Shown piece by piece: positions 29,123 to 39,055 of a stretch of DNA of 64,000 nucleotides. The notes beneath the pieces are model-generated. The model was given only the letters and a program-made list of their open reading frames with translations, did no database searches and was not told where the DNA came from. The position numbers and the translations under genes were made by a program. The stretch comes from Lonepinella koalarum (GTDB lineage: Bacteria; Pseudomonadota; Gammaproteobacteria; Enterobacterales; Pasteurellaceae), in assembly GCA_030525745.1 (NCBI GenBank), contig JAUNED010000008.1:1-64000 (forward strand), written 5' to 3'. The first letter of the stretch is position 1. Every line of letters starts with the position of its first letter.

Positions 29123-30649
29123 ATGAAACCCTTGCAAGGCATACCCTTATTGCTCACCACTTTTGCCCTGTCCTTGGCGACATTTATGCAAGTACTGGAT
29201 TCCACCATTGCAAATGTGGCAATTCCCACTATTTCAGGCGATTTGGGGGCTTCTTTTAGTCAAGGCACTTGGGTGATAACCTCCTTTGGTGTGGCGAATG
29301 CGGTGGCCATTCTGATTACAGGCTGGCTTGCCAAGCGTTTTGGGGAAGTGCGGTTATTTTTGGTTGCTACTTTTTTATTCGTGCTCTCTTCTTGGCTATG
29401 TGGGATTTCTCACAATTTAGAAATGTTGATTCTATGTCGGGTATTACAAGGCTTGTCGGCGGGCCCGGTAATCCCCCTCTCTCAAAGTTTATTATTGAAT
29501 AATTATCCGCCTGAAAAACGAGGTATGGCACTGGCGTTTTGGTCGATGACGATTGTGGTTGCTCCTATTTTCGGCCCGATTTTAGGCGGTTGGATCAGTG
29601 ATAATCTACATTGGGGCTGGATTTTTTTTATTAATGTGCCTATTGGATTAGCCGTGGTATTTATGGCCTGGAAATATCTTGGTAAACGTGAAAGTAAAAT
29701 TTATCGGCAAAAAGTTGATACTGTGGGCTTGATTTTACTGGTTTTAGGTGTGGGCTGTTTACAATTAATGCTGGATCAAGGACGAGAAGAAGATTGGTTT
29801 AATTCTAATGAAATCATTGCATTAGCGATTATTTCTGTCATTTCATTGGTTGCCTTGGTGATTTGGACACTTACTGATGATCATCCGATTGTGGATATTT
29901 CGCTCTTTAAATCGCGTAATTTTGTGGTGGGGAGTTTATGTAGCAGTTTAGCTTTTTTGGTATATTTAGGCTCGGTCGTCTTAATTCCCTTATTGCTCCA
30001 GCAGGTTTATGGTTACACCGCAACTTGGGCAGGGCTAGCTGCAGCACCTGTGGGTTTATTCCCGATTTTATTATCTCCCTTGATTGGTAAGTTTGGGCAT
30101 AAAATCGATATGCGGATTTTGGTGACAGTAAGTTTTATGACTTATGCCCTTACTTTCTATTGGCGTGCAGTGACCTTTGAACCCCATATGACCTTTTGGG
30201 ATGTTGTTTTTCCACAAGTCATACAAGGTTTAGCTGTAGCTTGTTTTTTTATGCCCTTAACCACAATGACCCTTTCAGGCTTACCGCCGGAAAGAATGGC
30301 ATCAGCTTCCAGCTTATTTAATTTTTTACGCACCTTGGCAGGTTCTATTGGCACGTCCCTTACCACCTTTTTATGGTATCGCCGTGAAGCCTTTCATCAT
30401 ACCCGTTTAACCGAATCCATTACTGATTATTCACCAAATGCCCAAGCATTTTTTCATGTTATGGAGACGTCGGGATTAAGTGATGTACAAAGCGCGGTTT
30501 TTTTGGCGCGTGCTATTACTTCACAAGGTTTTATTCTAGGAGCAAATGAAATTTTTTGGTTGTCATCTGTTTTATTTTTAATTTTGGTGCTATTGGTTTG
30601 GTTTGCTAAACCACCTTTTGCTACAAAAAGCCGTGATAGCGGTCATTAG
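29123..30649 (+). CDS. emrB: EmrB, DHA2-family multidrug transporter
   Basis: EmrB is the proton-driven inner-membrane pump of the EmrAB system. The 508-residue protein has about 14 hydrophobic segments. It carries the DHA2 hallmarks LDSTIANVAIPTISGDLG in the first helix, GWLAKRFGEVRLF in the 2-3 loop, RVLQGLSAGPVIPLSQSLL and GPILGGWISD. Substrates of the family are hydrophobic compounds such as uncouplers; the specific substrate here cannot be read. Confidence 0.95.
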   Translation: MKPLQGIPLLLTTFALSLATFMQVLDSTIANVAIPTISGDLGASFSQGTWVITSFGVANAVAILITGWLAKRFGEVRLFLVATFLFVLSSWLCGISHNLEMLILCRVLQGLSAGPVIPLSQSLLLNNYPPEKRGMALAFWSMTIVVAPIFGPILGGWISDNLHWGWIFFINVPIGLAVVFMAWKYLGKRESKIYRQKVDTVGLILLVLGVGCLQLMLDQGREEDWFNSNEIIALAIISVISLVALVIWTLTDDHPIVDISLFKSRNFVVGSLCSSLAFLVYLGSVVLIPLLLQQVYGYTATWAGLAAAPVGLFPILLSPLIGKFGHKIDMRILVTVSFMTYALTFYWRAVTFEPHMTFWDVVFPQVIQGLAVACFFMPLTTMTLSGLPPERMASASSLFNFLRTLAGSIGTSLTTFLWYRREAFHHTRLTESITDYSPNAQAFFHVMETSGLSDVQSAVFLARAITSQGFILGANEIFWLSSVLFLILVLLVWFAKPPFATKSRDSGH

Positions 30650-30674
30650 CACATTTCATCTTGAAGAGTATTAA

Positions 30675-31148
30675 ATGAAAAATGTTATTATAGATTTACA
30701 AATTGCTACAGAAAACAAGGAAAATTTACCTACTTTAGCGCAATTTACCCATTGGGCAACACAGGCAGTAAGAGCAGAAAATCTTGAGCCTGAAATTACC
30801 ATTCGCCTTGTTGATGAAGCGGAAAGCCATCATTTAAATTTAACTTATCGTGGTAAAGATCGCCCAACTAATGTATTGTCGTTCCCTTTTGAATGCCCTG
30901 ATGAAGTGGAATTACCGTTGTTGGGGGATTTAGTGATTTGTCGTCAGGTGGTGGAAAAAGAAGCACATGAACAAGGAAAGCTTTTATTAGCACATTGGGC
31001 ACATATGGTGGTTCATGGTAGCCTGCATTTATTAGGTTATGATCATATAGAAGATCTTGAAGCTGAAGAAATGGAAGCCTTGGAAACAGAAATTATGTTA
31101 GGACTGGGGTTTGAAGATCCTTATTCTTACGATGAAGAAGCATGTTAG
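30675..31148 (+). CDS. ybeY: YbeY, endoribonuclease in 16S rRNA maturation
   Basis: YbeY is a zinc-dependent endoribonuclease needed for 3' end processing of 16S rRNA and ribosome quality control. The 157-residue protein has the zinc motif [11 protein letters not shown] (three His) at about residues 114-124 and the substrate-groove block [15 protein letters not shown]. Its last codons overlap the start of tmcA by 7 bp, suggesting coupled translation. Confidence 0.96.
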   Translation: MKNVIIDLQIATENKENLPTLAQFTHWATQAVRAENLEPEITIRLVDEAESHHLNLTYRGKDRPTNVLSFPFECPDEVELPLLGDLVICRQVVEKEAHEQGKLLLAHWAHMVVHGSLHLLGYDHIEDLEAEEMEALETEIMLGLGFEDPYSYDEEAC

Positions 31149-32989
31149 AACGCCAACTTGAAGTGATTTTTACGGACAAGCCACCGTACTTTTTGCCTGA
31201 TGAGCCTGAAAGTGCGGTATTTTTGTGTGAAGAAAATATCAGCAAAGCAAAAAATTTATTGGGGCAGGAATTTACACAGATTGGTTATGATTGTCGTCAA
31301 GGAATCAATTTAGATGCACTTGCGATTGCGGTAGGAACATTAAAAGCAGGTGGAAAATTGACATTGTGGCTGGATAAAAATCAGCAAGTAGATTTAGACA
31401 GCTTACGTTGGTGTGGAGAAACACAAGCTATTGCAACGCCAAATTTTTATCGGCATTTTTATCGATTATTAGAGGAGTATTTTTCGCCAAAAACACTCTC
31501 TTTGGGCAATCATGTAGCACAAGGGACAATAAAGATAGGGCAAGCCGGTTTGGTAGCAACACCGGCACAAGATGACATTATTCAGCAAATTTTACAATCT
31601 AAAGCAGAGATTTTTATATTAACGGCTAAACGAGGGCGAGGAAAATCTGCCTTAGCCGGGCTGTTGGCTCAACAATTGCGAAGCGAAAATCCACGACAGA
31701 AAATATGGCTCACTGCACCGAATAAAAGTGCGGTAAAAACCTTGCAGGTTTTTGCAGAGACACCCATTGAATTTATAGCACCTGATGCACTTTGTCATCA
31801 GATTGAACAATATCCCACCAAATTTAACGAAGATTGGTTGTTAATTGATGAAGCGGCAATGCTTCCGTTACCTTTACTTTTTCAGCTGATGTCTCCGTTT
31901 AAACATATTTTGTGTACTACAACAATTCATAGTTATGAAGGTACAGGGCGAGGTTTTTTACTTAAGTTCTTGCCAAATTTGCACCGCACTTTTAAGCAAT
32001 TTGAACTGACAACACCATTACGTTGGTCTGAGAATGACAAATTAGAGCGATTTATTGATGAATTATTGTTATTGGAAGCTGACAAACGACTTATTCAGCC
32101 TGATATTGTGACAAAAAGTGCGGTCAATATTTTTCCAGTTTCGCAGCAGGCATTGACTAATAAGATTGAGGGTTTTTATGGATTATTAACCTTGGCACAT
32201 TACCGTACATCACCTTTAGATTTACGTCGTTTATTAGATGCACCCAAACAGCAGTTTTGGGTGGCAGAAGCCGGTGGAGTATTTATCGGTGTCGTTTGGT
32301 TGGTTGAAGAAGGAGGGCTGCAGGATGAAGGGTTAATTGCACAAATTTGTGAAGGTTGTCGCCGACCAAAAGGTAATTTAGCAGCACAAAAATTGGCTCA
32401 CGAGCATTTAGATGCTGATTTCTTAAGGCAGAAATCCTTACGGATTTCCCGTATTGCAATTTTACCGAAGTGGCAGAGACAAGGTTTAGGGCAGAAAATG
32501 ATTAATCAGATAATTGCACAATCACAGGTGGATTTTTTTTCAGCCAGTTTTGGATATACACCCGAATTGGCCTCCTTTTGGCAAAAGTGTGGTTTTAAAT
32601 TAGTCCAAATAGGGGATAATCGAGAAGCTAGTAGTGGGTGTTATTCTGCAATAGTTTTAAGAGAGTCGCCAGGAAACCCATTAATTGCCAAAAGTGCGGT
32701 TGATTTTCAGCGTGATTTAGTGTTACGAAACCACGATTTGAAAATCTGGATTGAAGAAGAGGATGTGAAAAATCCATGGCAGTTTAGAGAAAAAGACCAA
32801 CAAAAAGTACAAAATTTTGTGGAAAATAACCGCACTTTTTATTCTAGCCGGCCGGCAATTTTGCGTTTGTTGAGGCAAACCAAACAAAATGAAAAGGCGT
32901 TTTTTGAGATGTTTTCGACAATAAAAGAGAAAAAAGCACAACTTCAAGCAATGAGGTTAAAGATAAAATTATTGTTGCAAAATAATTAA
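31142..32989 (+). CDS. tmcA: TmcA, tRNA(Met) cytidine acetyltransferase
   Basis: TmcA makes N4-acetylcytidine at the wobble base of elongator tRNA-Met using acetyl-CoA and ATP or GTP. The 615-residue protein has a Walker A loop ([13 protein letters not shown], about residue 160), a Walker B segment ([15 protein letters not shown]), a GNAT domain ([21 protein letters not shown]) and a basic C-terminal helical part for tRNA binding. It is somewhat shorter than E. coli TmcA (671). Several uptake sequences lie in the gene and are read as Ser-Ala-Val. Confidence 0.94.
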   Translation: MLERQLEVIFTDKPPYFLPDEPESAVFLCEENISKAKNLLGQEFTQIGYDCRQGINLDALAIAVGTLKAGGKLTLWLDKNQQVDLDSLRWCGETQAIATPNFYRHFYRLLEEYFSPKTLSLGNHVAQGTIKIGQAGLVATPAQDDIIQQILQSKAEIFILTAKRGRGKSALAGLLAQQLRSENPRQKIWLTAPNKSAVKTLQVFAETPIEFIAPDALCHQIEQYPTKFNEDWLLIDEAAMLPLPLLFQLMSPFKHILCTTTIHSYEGTGRGFLLKFLPNLHRTFKQFELTTPLRWSENDKLERFIDELLLLEADKRLIQPDIVTKSAVNIFPVSQQALTNKIEGFYGLLTLAHYRTSPLDLRRLLDAPKQQFWVAEAGGVFIGVVWLVEEGGLQDEGLIAQICEGCRRPKGNLAAQKLAHEHLDADFLRQKSLRISRIAILPKWQRQGLGQKMINQIIAQSQVDFFSASFGYTPELASFWQKCGFKLVQIGDNREASSGCYSAIVLRESPGNPLIAKSAVDFQRDLVLRNHDLKIWIEEEDVKNPWQFREKDQQKVQNFVENNRTFYSSRPAILRLLRQTKQNEKAFFEMFSTIKEKKAQLQAMRLKIKLLLQNN

Positions 32990-33032
32990 CTGTTTTTTAA
33001 TATTTTGTATTATCTTTCACGGGGAATTGTTT

Positions 33033-33206
33033 ATGACAGAGCAACACAAAGAAAAAAGTTTATTTCGTAAAGCATTGGACAAATATAGCCAATTTTGTGA
33101 GGAATTAGGCGTAAATCAAGGGGCTTGCCGTGGTTGTGTACCAACGGTGAAATTTGATCCCGAAAAGGAAGATATTTCGCAAAATAAAGAAAAAACAGCA
33201 GAATAA
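33033..33206 (+). CDS. 57-residue Cys-containing conserved-type small protein
   Basis: An ATG with a GGGGA ribosome site 7 bp upstream opens a frame of 57 codons, 43 bp after tmcA. The protein has an amphipathic basic start (EKSLFRKALDKYSQFCEELG), a central Cys-x2-Cys (GACRGCVP) and a polar Lys/Glu tail. It resembles short proteins that I believe are annotated as DUF5363 in Pasteurellaceae, but I could not check this. The three Cys could bind metal or form a disulfide. Function unknown. Confidence 0.7.
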   Translation: MTEQHKEKSLFRKALDKYSQFCEELGVNQGACRGCVPTVKFDPEKEDISQNKEKTAE

Positions 33207-33271
33207 ATGTGATCTATTTCACAAACTGAGTATTTAATCTGCATTTTTGTTAAATTTTCATTTACTTTAAT
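33205..33271 (+). promoter_or_regulatory. CRP site and probable promoter of cstA
   Basis: TGTGA-TCTATT-TCACA at 33208-33223 is a perfect CRP core match, with AAA on both flanks. It overlaps the stop codon region of the small ORF upstream. A possible -10 (TTTAAT, 33266-33271) would put the site near -62, a class I arrangement; an alternative -10 near 33250 would give about -41. E. coli cstA is known to depend on cAMP-CRP. Confidence 0.75.
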
Positions 33272-33293
33272 TTTACAAACACATAGAATTCCG

Positions 33294-33327
33294 CCGATTT
33301 TTACTGATAATAAAAATCGGTTTTTTT
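33294..33327 (+). terminator. intrinsic terminator in the cstA leader
   Basis: A 10-bp stem (CCGATTTTTA with TAAAAATCGG), a 7-base loop and seven T end about 20 bp before the cstA start codon. It lies downstream of the CRP site, so a transcript started there must pass it. It also ends transcription from tmcA and the small ORF. Confidence 0.75.
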
Positions 33328-33346
33328 ATTTTATAGGAGTTTCCCC

Positions 33347-34936
33347 ATGTTGTGGTTTTTCTTTTGTGTAGCCATTTTAATTCTTGGCTATTTTATTTAC
33401 GGCAAAATCATCGAGAAAATCTTTGTGATTAAGCCACAACGTCAGACACCTGCATACAGTGTGAATGATGGTGTGGATTATATGCCAATGTCTAAAACAA
33501 AAATTTGGTTGATCCAATTATTGAATATTGCCGGTACAGGTCCGATTTTTGGCCCGATTTTAGGTGCATTATATGGGCCTGTAGCAATGTTGTGGATTGT
33601 ACTTGGCTGTATTTTTGCAGGTGCGGTGCATGATTATTTCTGCGGTATGTTGAGTATTCGCCATGGCGGTGCTTCTATGCCATTCTTGGCTGGTAAATTT
33701 TTAGGCCGTCCGGTGAAATTCTTTATCAACCTTATGGCATTAATTTTGCTCTTGTTGGTTGGTGTGGTGTTTGTTGCAAGCCCTGCTCAATTGTTAAGCA
33801 CCATTACGATGGATGTTCTAGGAGCGAGTTCCGGTGCAATTCAGTTAGGTAATCCGGAAGAAATCCAACAAGCGTCTCAAGCAGCACAAGGTTTGACTGT
33901 TTGGGGAATGGATAAACCAACGGTTATTGCGCTTTGGACATTCATTATTTTTGCATACTATATTTTAGCGACATTGTTACCGATTGATAAAATTATCGGT
34001 CGTGTTTATCCGTTATTTGGTGCATTGTTGCTCTTTATGTCTGTCGGTATGGTTTATGGCTTGATTACCTCACATTTGAGTGCGGCTGATCCAATCGAGT
34101 TTTTCCGTACTGTAAATCAAGACGGTCAAGGTTTAACTTGGGAAAAATTTACGCAAAACTTCCAAGTGAAGGGTGATGTACCGATTTGGCCATTGTTATT
34201 CTTAACTATTTCTTGTGGTGCTTTATCCGGTTTCCATGCAACACAAACACCATTAATGGCACGTTGTGCAGAAAATGAGAAAGAAGGTCGCTTTATTTTT
34301 TACGGCGCAATGATTGCTGAAGGTGTGATTGCGTTAGTATGGTGTATGGTTGGTTTAGCTTTCTATGAAAACCCACAAGCCTTACAAGATGCCATTTCTG
34401 CAGGCTCGCCATCTAAAGTAGTGTATGACAGCTCAATTCATTTCTTGGGCTTCATCGGTGGTATTTTTGCCGTATTAGGTGTGGTAGTATTGCCAATCAC
34501 TTCAGGTGATACAGCATTCCGCGCAGCACGTTTGCAATTGGCCGAAATTTTTAACATTGAACAACGTTCTTTATCAAAACGTTTGATGATTGCAATTCCA
34601 TTATTTGCATTAGGTTATGCCGTATCTAAAGTGGATTTCAGCGTATTATGGCGTTATTTCACTTGGGCAAACCAAATGACTGCTATGGTTATGTTATGGA
34701 CAGCGGCGGCTTATTTATACCGCACAGGCAAATTCCACTGGGTTTGCTCAATTCCTGCATGGTTTATTACAACCGTTTGTGCAACTTATTTATTCTATAA
34801 TAAGATCGGTTTTGGTTTAGATTACCAATTGTCAGTTTATCTTGGTTTCGCTACGACTATTTTATGTATCGTTCTATTCTTTGCGTTATTAAAACCAATG
34901 ACTAAAGAAGATTCAGAAATGGTTGTTGCACAATAA
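33347..34936 (+). CDS. cstA: CstA-family carbon-starvation / pyruvate or peptide transporter
   Basis: CstA-family proteins import pyruvate or peptides during carbon limitation. The 529-residue protein is almost wholly hydrophobic, with about 14 predicted membrane segments, and shows the family blocks YFIYGK, LLNIAGTGPIFGPILGALYGP, GAVHDYFCGMLSIRHGG and CGALSGFHATQTPLMARC. It is the short form of the family; E. coli CstA has 701 residues. The preceding CRP site supports induction in carbon starvation. Substrate not determined from sequence. Confidence 0.9.
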   Translation: MLWFFFCVAILILGYFIYGKIIEKIFVIKPQRQTPAYSVNDGVDYMPMSKTKIWLIQLLNIAGTGPIFGPILGALYGPVAMLWIVLGCIFAGAVHDYFCGMLSIRHGGASMPFLAGKFLGRPVKFFINLMALILLLLVGVVFVASPAQLLSTITMDVLGASSGAIQLGNPEEIQQASQAAQGLTVWGMDKPTVIALWTFIIFAYYILATLLPIDKIIGRVYPLFGALLLFMSVGMVYGLITSHLSAADPIEFFRTVNQDGQGLTWEKFTQNFQVKGDVPIWPLLFLTISCGALSGFHATQTPLMARCAENEKEGRFIFYGAMIAEGVIALVWCMVGLAFYENPQALQDAISAGSPSKVVYDSSIHFLGFIGGIFAVLGVVVLPITSGDTAFRAARLQLAEIFNIEQRSLSKRLMIAIPLFALGYAVSKVDFSVLWRYFTWANQMTAMVMLWTAAAYLYRTGKFHWVCSIPAWFITTVCATYLFYNKIGFGLDYQLSVYLGFATTILCIVLFFALLKPMTKEDSEMVVAQ

Positions 34937-34951
34937 TGATTTGATAATGAA

Positions 34952-34980
34952 AAATCCTCGCTTTTTGCGAGGATTTTTTT
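34952..34980 (+). terminator. intrinsic terminator after cstA
   Basis: AAATCCTCGC and GCGAGGATTT form a 10-bp stem around five T, followed by TTTT. It lies 15 bp after the cstA stop codon. Confidence 0.85.
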
Positions 34981-35036
34981 ATGTAAAACGAGGGGAAAAC
35001 TCACCGCACTTTTCAAAATATTTTTACATTTGGGGC

Positions 35037-35065
35037 TTGCTAATCTATTGAACTGCTCCTACAAT
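35037..35065 (+). promoter_or_regulatory. probable promoter of the ybgC-tol-pal operon
   Basis: TTGCTA (35037-35042) and TACAAT (35060-35065) are separated by exactly 17 bp, 38 bp before ybgC. The terminator of cstA lies upstream, so a separate promoter is needed here. Confidence 0.6.
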
Positions 35066-35102
35066 ACGCAAATTTTCACTAATACATAATTATCAATAAG
35101 GA

Positions 35103-35513
35103 ATGCTATTGTCCTCTGTATTTCGCTTCCCTGTAAGGGTTTATTATGAAGATACCGATGCAGGTGGTGTAGTGTATCATGCCCGTTATTTGCACTTTTT
35201 TGAACGAGCAAGGACAGAGATTTTACGTGAACTGAACATTTCTCAACAGAGATTGTTAGCAGAAAGCCAGTTGGCGTTTGTCGTTAAATCTATGCAAATT
35301 GATTATCGCATTCCGGCAAAATTAGATGATTTACTAGATGTTGAAACCTTGATTTCTGAACTCAAAGGAGCAACCGTCGTATTCACTCAGACGTTAAAAA
35401 GAGCAGAACAGTTATTAAGCGTGGCTACTGTTAAAGTAGCCTGTGTTGATCTTGGTAAAATGAAACCCGTTGCATTGCCTGAATATGTCAAAGCAGCCTT
35501 TCAAAATAAGTAG
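35103..35513 (+). CDS. ybgC: YbgC, acyl-CoA thioesterase of the Tol-Pal operon
   Basis: YbgC is a hot-dog-fold thioesterase acting on short-chain acyl-CoA and linked to phospholipid metabolism near the Tol-Pal complex. The 136-residue protein has the catalytic block VYYEDTDAGGVVYHARYL with the key Asp and His. The AAGGA site is only one base ahead of the ATG at 35103 and seven bases ahead of a TTG at 35109, so translation may begin at the TTG. The remembered H. influenzae length favours 35103. tolQ follows 21 bp later. Confidence 0.93.
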   Translation: MLLSSVFRFPVRVYYEDTDAGGVVYHARYLHFFERARTEILRELNISQQRLLAESQLAFVVKSMQIDYRIPAKLDDLLDVETLISELKGATVVFTQTLKRAEQLLSVATVKVACVDLGKMKPVALPEYVKAAFQNK

Positions 35514-35534
35514 TGTATTTTCTCGGAGTTACTA

Positions 35535-36218
35535 ATGACCGCTGATTTAAACTTTTTGGATTTATTTCTCAAGGCGAGTATTGTTGTTCAAATTGTCATT
35601 TTAATTTTAATTTCTTTTTCGGTGATTTCATGGGGAATTATTATCCAACGTAGCCGTATTTTAACCACGGCGTTAAAAGATTCCTCAGCATTTGAGGATC
35701 GTTTTTGGTCAGGTGAAGATTTAAACCGCTTATATGAGGGGCTGGAAAATCGCCGTGAAGTATTAAGTGGTAGCGAGCAAATTTTTTATGTAGGTTTTAA
35801 AGAATTTACTCGCTTAAAACAGGCAAATCCTGAAGCACCGGAAGCGATTATTCAAGGCACGACGCGAGCAATGAATTTAGCAATGAACCGTGAAGTAGAG
35901 GACTTGGAAACACGAGTACCTTTTTTAGCAACTGTGGCATCTATTAGTCCATATATCGGCTTATTTGGCACAGTTTGGGGGATTATGCATGCGTTTATGG
36001 CACTTAGTGGCGCAAAACAAGCTACTTTGCAAATGGTTGCTCCCGGGATTGCGGAAGCTTTGATTGCTACCGCTATCGGTTTATTTGCGGCTATTCCTGC
36101 GGTAATGGCATATAACCGTTTGAGTTTGCGAGTGAACAAATTAGAGCAAAATTACGGTAACTTTATTGATGAGTTTACCACGATTTTACACCGTCAAGTG
36201 TTCGGTAAAAACCAATAA
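35535..36218 (+). CDS. tolQ: TolQ, inner-membrane proton-channel subunit of Tol-Pal
   Basis: TolQ is the pentameric scaffold of the proton-driven TolQR motor that energises TolA during outer-membrane constriction. The 227-residue protein has three membrane segments (about 13-37, 135-157 and 168-195), with the conserved [18 protein letters not shown] and the third-helix block [20 protein letters not shown]. It is separated from tolR by 69 bp holding an uptake sequence. Confidence 0.96.
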   Translation: MTADLNFLDLFLKASIVVQIVILILISFSVISWGIIIQRSRILTTALKDSSAFEDRFWSGEDLNRLYEGLENRREVLSGSEQIFYVGFKEFTRLKQANPEAPEAIIQGTTRAMNLAMNREVEDLETRVPFLATVASISPYIGLFGTVWGIMHAFMALSGAKQATLQMVAPGIAEALIATAIGLFAAIPAVMAYNRLSLRVNKLEQNYGNFIDEFTTILHRQVFGKNQ

Positions 36219-36287
36219 TCATTGTGATGGCGGCATATCTTTGAGTAAGAAAAGTGCGGTCAATTTTGAATAAGTTTTGAGGTTTAT

Positions 36288-36710
36288 ATGGCATACCGCC
36301 GTAAGCGTAGAGAGATAAAATCTGAAATTAACATTATTCCGTTTTTGGATGTATTGTTAGTATTATTACTGATTTTTATGGCAACAGCACCCATTATTAG
36401 CCAGAGTGTGCAAGTTGATTTACCTGATGCTGTACAAAGTCAGTCAGTTTCCAATGAAGATAAGGCGCCGGTAATTTTAGAAGTGGCTGGCGTAGGGCAA
36501 TATACTATCTCGATTGCAGGAGATCGATCTGAAGGTCTAACAGAAGAAATGGTGACACAAATGACCCGTGCAGAATTTGAAAAAGATCCGAATACGTTAT
36601 TTTTAGTAGGTGGTGCAGCGAGCGTACCTTATGAAGAAGTTATTAAAGCACTGAGTTTGTTGAAATTAGCCGGTATTGATAAAGCCGGATTAATGACAGA
36701 TCCAATTTAG
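36288..36710 (+). CDS. tolR: TolR, inner-membrane stator subunit of Tol-Pal
   Basis: TolR couples the TolQ proton channel to TolA and binds peptidoglycan. The 140-residue protein has a short cytoplasmic basic tail (YRRKRREIKSE) and one membrane segment with the essential Asp (IIPFLDVLLVLLLIFMATAP, Asp near residue 22). The rest is a periplasmic domain ending in GLMTDPI. Gene order and size match the family. Confidence 0.96.
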   Translation: MAYRRKRREIKSEINIIPFLDVLLVLLLIFMATAPIISQSVQVDLPDAVQSQSVSNEDKAPVILEVAGVGQYTISIAGDRSEGLTEEMVTQMTRAEFEKDPNTLFLVGGAASVPYEEVIKALSLLKLAGIDKAGLMTDPI

Positions 36711-36724
36711 TTGTAGGATATAAT

Positions 36725-37726
36725 GTGAAAAATAATCGACAAAAAAAAGGGTTTGATGCATTTGCAACTTCTATAGTTTTGCATTTAATTTTATTTGGCT
36801 TGTTGATTTTGGGATCCTTTTACACCACTGTCGAAATTATGGGTGGCGGTGAAGGAGAAGGCGATGTGATTGGTGCTGTTATGGTGGATACAGGATCCGC
36901 AGCGCAAGAATATGGACGTTTGCAACAACAGAAAAAAGGACAAACGGATAAATCTAAAACCCAGCCTGAGCCAAAAGAACAAGAAAAACCGAAAGAAAAT
37001 GTTGAAAAACAACAATTAGAAAAACAAAAGCAAGAACAAGAACGTCAAAAACAAGAAAAAGCTCGCCAAGAAGCTTTAGAGCAACAGAAAAAAGCGGAAG
37101 AAGCAAAAGCTAAAGAAGCTGCTGAAGCGGCTCGTTTGACAAAAGAAGCTGAAGCAAAACGCTTGGCGGTAGCAGCCAAACAAGCTGAAGAAGAGGCGAA
37201 AGCGAAAGCAGCTGAACAGCAAAAGCTAAAAGAAGCTAAAGAGAAAGCTGAAAAAGAAGCAAAAGAAAAAGCAGCTAAAGAAGCAAAAGCTAAAGCAGAT
37301 GCTGAGGCAAAAGCAAAACGTCAAGCCGAACAAGCAGCCTTAGATGATTTTATGAATGGAGGCGATATTGGCGGAGGTAGTGCTTCTAAGGGAGGAAATG
37401 CAAATAAGCAAGGTTCTCAAGGAAGCGGGGCCGGAATGGGGGCTGGTGATGGTGGCAAGGTTGGAGATCAATATGCAGGAGTGATTAAAAAAGAAATTCA
37501 GCGTCGCTTCTTGAAAGATCCAAGTTTTGCAGGTAAAGTGTGCAGAATTCAAATTTGGTTGGAACGTGATGGTACAATTTCTAATTATCAACGAATTTCC
37601 GGACCTGATGATATTTGTGGGGCTGCATTAGCTGCGGTTGCAAGAACGAAGAAAGTGCCTGCTGCGCCATCGGATGCGGTATACAATAAGTATAAATCTC
37701 CAGTCATTGATTTTGATATTAAATAG
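36725..37726 (+). CDS. tolA: TolA, envelope-spanning energy transducer of Tol-Pal
   Basis: TolA carries motor energy across the periplasm to TolB and Pal. The 333-residue protein has an N-terminal membrane anchor (about 13-33, with the SHLS-like segment SIVLHLILFGLL). A long Lys/Ala/Glu/Gln helical domain follows (about 72-205), then a Gly-rich linker (GGDIGGGSASKGG and GSGAGMGAGDGGK) and a globular C-terminal domain with two Cys (KVCRIQIWLERDG and DDICGAALAA). The start is GTG at 36725; the overlapping ATG at 36723 runs directly into a stop. Confidence 0.95.
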   Translation: MKNNRQKKGFDAFATSIVLHLILFGLLILGSFYTTVEIMGGGEGEGDVIGAVMVDTGSAAQEYGRLQQQKKGQTDKSKTQPEPKEQEKPKENVEKQQLEKQKQEQERQKQEKARQEALEQQKKAEEAKAKEAAEAARLTKEAEAKRLAVAAKQAEEEAKAKAAEQQKLKEAKEKAEKEAKEKAAKEAKAKADAEAKAKRQAEQAALDDFMNGGDIGGGSASKGGNANKQGSQGSGAGMGAGDGGKVGDQYAGVIKKEIQRRFLKDPSFAGKVCRIQIWLERDGTISNYQRISGPDDICGAALAAVARTKKVPAAPSDAVYNKYKSPVIDFDIK

Positions 37727-37759
37727 TTAAACATACATAATCCTAAAATAGGTGGAATA

Positions 37760-39046
37760 ATGAAATTGATTGCTCGTATTATGAGTGTATTTGCAACATT
37801 CTTATTGATGATGAATGTGGCAAAAGCTGATGAGGTGCGTATTGTCATCGATCAAGGTGTTGATAGTGCACGTCCAATTGCTGTAGTGCCTTTTAAATCT
37901 AACGGTTCGGTACCTGAAAATATTGCAGAAATTGTTTCTGCTGATTTACGGAATAGTGGTAAATTTAATCCTATTCCGTTGAATAGAATGCCTCAACAAC
38001 CCGGCTCAGCTTCTGAAGTTACACCTGATGCTTGGGCATCTTTAGGTATTGATGCTGTAGTGGTTGGACAAGTCTCAGTAATGGGGAGTGATTATAATAT
38101 TGCTTACCAATTAGTAGATACTATTGGTGCATCTGGTACACCAGGGGCTGTACTTGCTCAAAATTCTATTACCGTTTCAGCTAAATGGTTGCGTTATGGT
38201 GCTCATACAGTTAGTGATGAAGTATTTGAAAAATTAACAGCGATTAAAGGCGCATTTAGAACTCGAATTGCTTATGTTGTGCAAAAAAATAATAGTTCTT
38301 TTGAAGTGCGTGTTGCTGATTATGACGGTTATAACCAATTTATTGTTAATCGTAGTAATCAACCTATTATGTCTCCGGCTTGGTCAGCAGACGGTAAAAA
38401 ACTGGCTTATGTATCCTTTGAGAATAAAAAATCCCAATTGGTTGTTCAGGATTTAGCATCTCAAGCTCGTAAGGTTGTTGCGTCTTATCAGGGGCATAAT
38501 GGTGCGCCGGCGTTTTCTCCAGACGGAGGTCGCTTGGCTTTTTCATCAAATAAAGATGGTTTATTAAATATTTATGTAATCAATTTGGGTAGTGGGCAGA
38601 TTTCTCAGTTGACTAGTGGAGCAGGTAATAATACTGAGCCGAGCTGGACTCCTGACGGTCGTATTTTGTTCACTTCCGATAGAAACGGTTCACCTCAAGT
38701 TTATGTAATGAGTGCCTCCGGTGGCGGAGCATCATTATTAGGCTCTGGTGGTCGTAGTTATAGTGGCAAAATGAGTGCTGACGGTAAAACATTAGTGATG
38801 ATTTCTGGTGATAGTATTGTGAAAAGAGATATGGCTTCAGGTTCAACTGAAGTGTTAAGCTCTACTTTCCTTGATGAAAGTCCAAGTATTTCACCAAATG
38901 GAATTATGATTATATATAGTTCTACCCAAGGGCTAGGAAAAGTGCTACAATTAGTGTCCGCTGATGGACGCTTTAAAGCTCGGTTACCAGGAAGCGATGG
39001 GCAAATTAAATTCCCAGCTTGGTCGCCATATTTAACTCAAAACTAG
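37760..39046 (+). CDS. tolB: TolB, periplasmic beta-propeller of Tol-Pal
   Basis: TolB binds Pal and TolA in the periplasm and recycles Pal to division sites. The 428-residue protein has a signal peptide (residues 1-23, ending AKA), an N-terminal domain with [12 protein letters not shown], and a six-bladed propeller. Its blades show the repeated pattern [36 protein letters not shown] and [18 protein letters not shown]. Size and order match the family. Confidence 0.96.
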   Translation: MKLIARIMSVFATFLLMMNVAKADEVRIVIDQGVDSARPIAVVPFKSNGSVPENIAEIVSADLRNSGKFNPIPLNRMPQQPGSASEVTPDAWASLGIDAVVVGQVSVMGSDYNIAYQLVDTIGASGTPGAVLAQNSITVSAKWLRYGAHTVSDEVFEKLTAIKGAFRTRIAYVVQKNNSSFEVRVADYDGYNQFIVNRSNQPIMSPAWSADGKKLAYVSFENKKSQLVVQDLASQARKVVASYQGHNGAPAFSPDGGRLAFSSNKDGLLNIYVINLGSGQISQLTSGAGNNTEPSWTPDGRILFTSDRNGSPQVYVMSASGGGASLLGSGGRSYSGKMSADGKTLVMISGDSIVKRDMASGSTEVLSSTFLDESPSISPNGIMIIYSSTQGLGKVLQLVSADGRFKARLPGSDGQIKFPAWSPYLTQN

Positions 39047-39055
39047 GAGAAATCA

